This document shows, one piece after another, positions 63,266-64,000 of a DNA stretch of 64,000 nucleotides. The notes beneath the pieces are model-generated. The model worked only from the letters and a program-made list of their open reading frames with translations, was not told the DNA's origin and did not search any database. A program made the translations under genes and the position numbers. Within the stretch, counting starts at the first letter, position 1. Each line of letters begins with the position of its first letter. Origin of the DNA: G965215225 sp965215225 (lineage in GTDB: Bacteria; Pseudomonadota; Gammaproteobacteria; CBDBNL01; JAAOII01). Location of the stretch: positions 1,364,001 through 1,428,000 of the forward strand of contig OZ244039.1 in NCBI GenBank assembly GCA_965215225.1. The letters are read 5' to 3'.

Positions 63266-63457
63266 TTGATTACCTTACCAGTAGAGCTGGATGCCAGTTT
63301 CGGTAGAGCATTACCGATTTTAGAGGAATATCTTTCTCAGCCAGACCTTGCTATCATTAGAAATATTCTGCGCGCTTGTGCTTATACCTATTTGGCTGCC
63401 TCTCTTGCCTCTTTCTTCGCTATTTTCTATATTTTACGACGGCCACGACCTTTGTAA
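63245..63457 (+). pseudogene. 3' fragment of YugP-like gene, duplicated
   Basis: The 63 codons from 63266 repeat the end of the YugP-like gene with few changes. They lack the HExxH zinc site. A short ORF with a TTG start at 63245 reads into the fragment, but it is a duplication relic without peptidase function. The junction is at 63265/63266. Confidence 0.9.
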
Positions 63458-64000
63458 AGAGTATGAGCTTATTTACTATGAAGGTTTCAGATAGAAAACG
63501 GAAACCCAGCTATTTTTTACGAAGGATTCTCATTAGTCTCTTCTATATTGTCTTATTGGCATGGGGTAGCGTAGAGTTATTTGGACTTAATAATTTTTAC
63601 ACTATTTTCCTATTTTTACTAATCGTTGCTGTCTTATATAATCAACTAAGAATTAAATACAAGAAATTAATTTTTTTTAGTCTATTCTTATTGGCATGGG
63701 GCATTGTAGAGTTATTTGGGTTTAACAATTTTTACGTTATTTTCCTATTTTTGCTAACTTTTGTCATCTTATATAATCAGTCGGGACTTAAATACAAGAA
63801 ATTAATTCTTCATCCATTACTCAATTATCGACTATCGCCACTTCGGATTGTTGTGCTAATAAGGATGCTTCTTGAATATCGACGAAGGCTTGGTTGCTAT
63901 CCGAACCTATTGAAGCCTCAAACATTTGATGAGAAATTGCAAGTTTACAAATTATGCTATCGCCATCCCTTAATGCCTCTATTGGCGGATAAATGTAGGG
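63266..64000. repeat. Second tandem duplication, second copy (cut by window edge)
   Basis: Matches 62018 onward: YugP-like 3' end, short spacer and the TupA-like gene. It also carries an extra internal repeat of the hydrophobic segment absent from copy 1. Confidence 0.88.
63463..64000 (+). CDS. TupA-like ATP-grasp glycosyltransferase, copy 2 (partial, runs off window)
   Basis: The frame opens with ATG at 63463 (MSLFTMKVSDRKRKPSYFL) and stays open to the end of the window, 179 codons. From about residue 130 it matches copy 1 (GCYPNLLKPQTFDEKLQ, YRHPLMPLLADKCR). Before that it carries two tandem units of about 41 residues with AWGxVELFGxNNFY and a hydrophobic helix, so it has at least two extra membrane segments compared with copy 1. 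It lies 5 nt after the stop of the YugP fragment. The catalytic half is outside the window. Confidence 0.82.
   Translation, partial: MSLFTMKVSDRKRKPSYFLRRILISLFYIVLLAWGSVELFGLNNFYTIFLFLLIVAVLYNQLRIKYKKLIFFSLFLLAWGIVELFGFNNFYVIFLFLLTFVILYNQSGLKYKKLILHPLLNYRLSPLRIVVLIRMLLEYRRRLGCYPNLLKPQTFDEKLQVYKLCYRHPLMPLLADKCR

Overview
The window looks like a chromosomal segment of a gammaproteobacterium with a moderately AT-rich genome. The basis is gene order: cvpA-purF, hfq-hflX-hflK-hflC and fmdB-aspS-yebC-ruvC are arrangements typical of that class. No rRNA or tRNA gene, no CRISPR array and no prophage was recognised. The species cannot be named from this sequence alone. Nested insertion sequences, partial gene duplications and a large glycosyltransferase array point to an actively rearranging genome.

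Layout. Positions 1-7675 hold a tight + strand run: the tail of cvpA, purF, aconitase, an SppA-type protease, S-adenosylhomocysteinase and a PfkB kinase that is probably adenosine kinase. Positions 7541-15630 are a tandem duplication of a unit of about 3.55 kb. Each unit carries the 3' end of the kinase gene, a gene for a giant surface lipoprotein (thrombospondin-type-3-like calcium repeats plus GLUG repeats) and the 5' end of an EamA transporter gene. The junction makes an in-frame chimeric ORF, and an IS30-family element later inserted into the second copy. Positions 16288-19055 (- strand) hold trpF, a YadG/YadH-like ABC exporter and a DoxX protein.

Positions 19190-30889 form a galactoside-use region: a sugar ABC ATPase and GH4 alpha-galactosidase on +, then on - a sugar-binding protein, two permeases, GH42 beta-galactosidase, galactose mutarotase, galactokinase and GalT. 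Together these could import alpha- and beta-galactosides, split them and feed galactose into the Leloir pathway. No clear galE or local regulator is present. A GT11 fucosyltransferase-like gene sits inside the region. Positions 30911-34513 hold a CPBP protease and a 941-residue membrane protein of unknown function.

Positions 34707-42408 are housekeeping (hfq, hflX, hflK, hflC, a YHS protein, pterin dehydratase, fmdB, aspS, yebC, ruvC). The Hfq is very divergent at its RNA-binding surfaces. Positions 42400-54910 are a glycan locus: nine consecutive - strand glycosyltransferase genes made largely of a repeated module (GT8/GT77-like, GT2, GT2) with a relic fragment, then a KdsC-like phosphatase and two more transferases. 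Positions 55005-57541 are an IS30 element split by an IS5-family element, with target duplications visible for both.

Positions 57580-64000 hold a UDP-glucuronate-epimerase-like gene, a Tas-like reductase, an O-methyltransferase, an ArgD-like aminotransferase, a YugP-like metallopeptidase and a second tandem duplication. That duplication again carries the 3' end of the upstream gene plus a full cargo gene (a TupA-like ATP-grasp glycosyltransferase), and its second copy runs off the window.
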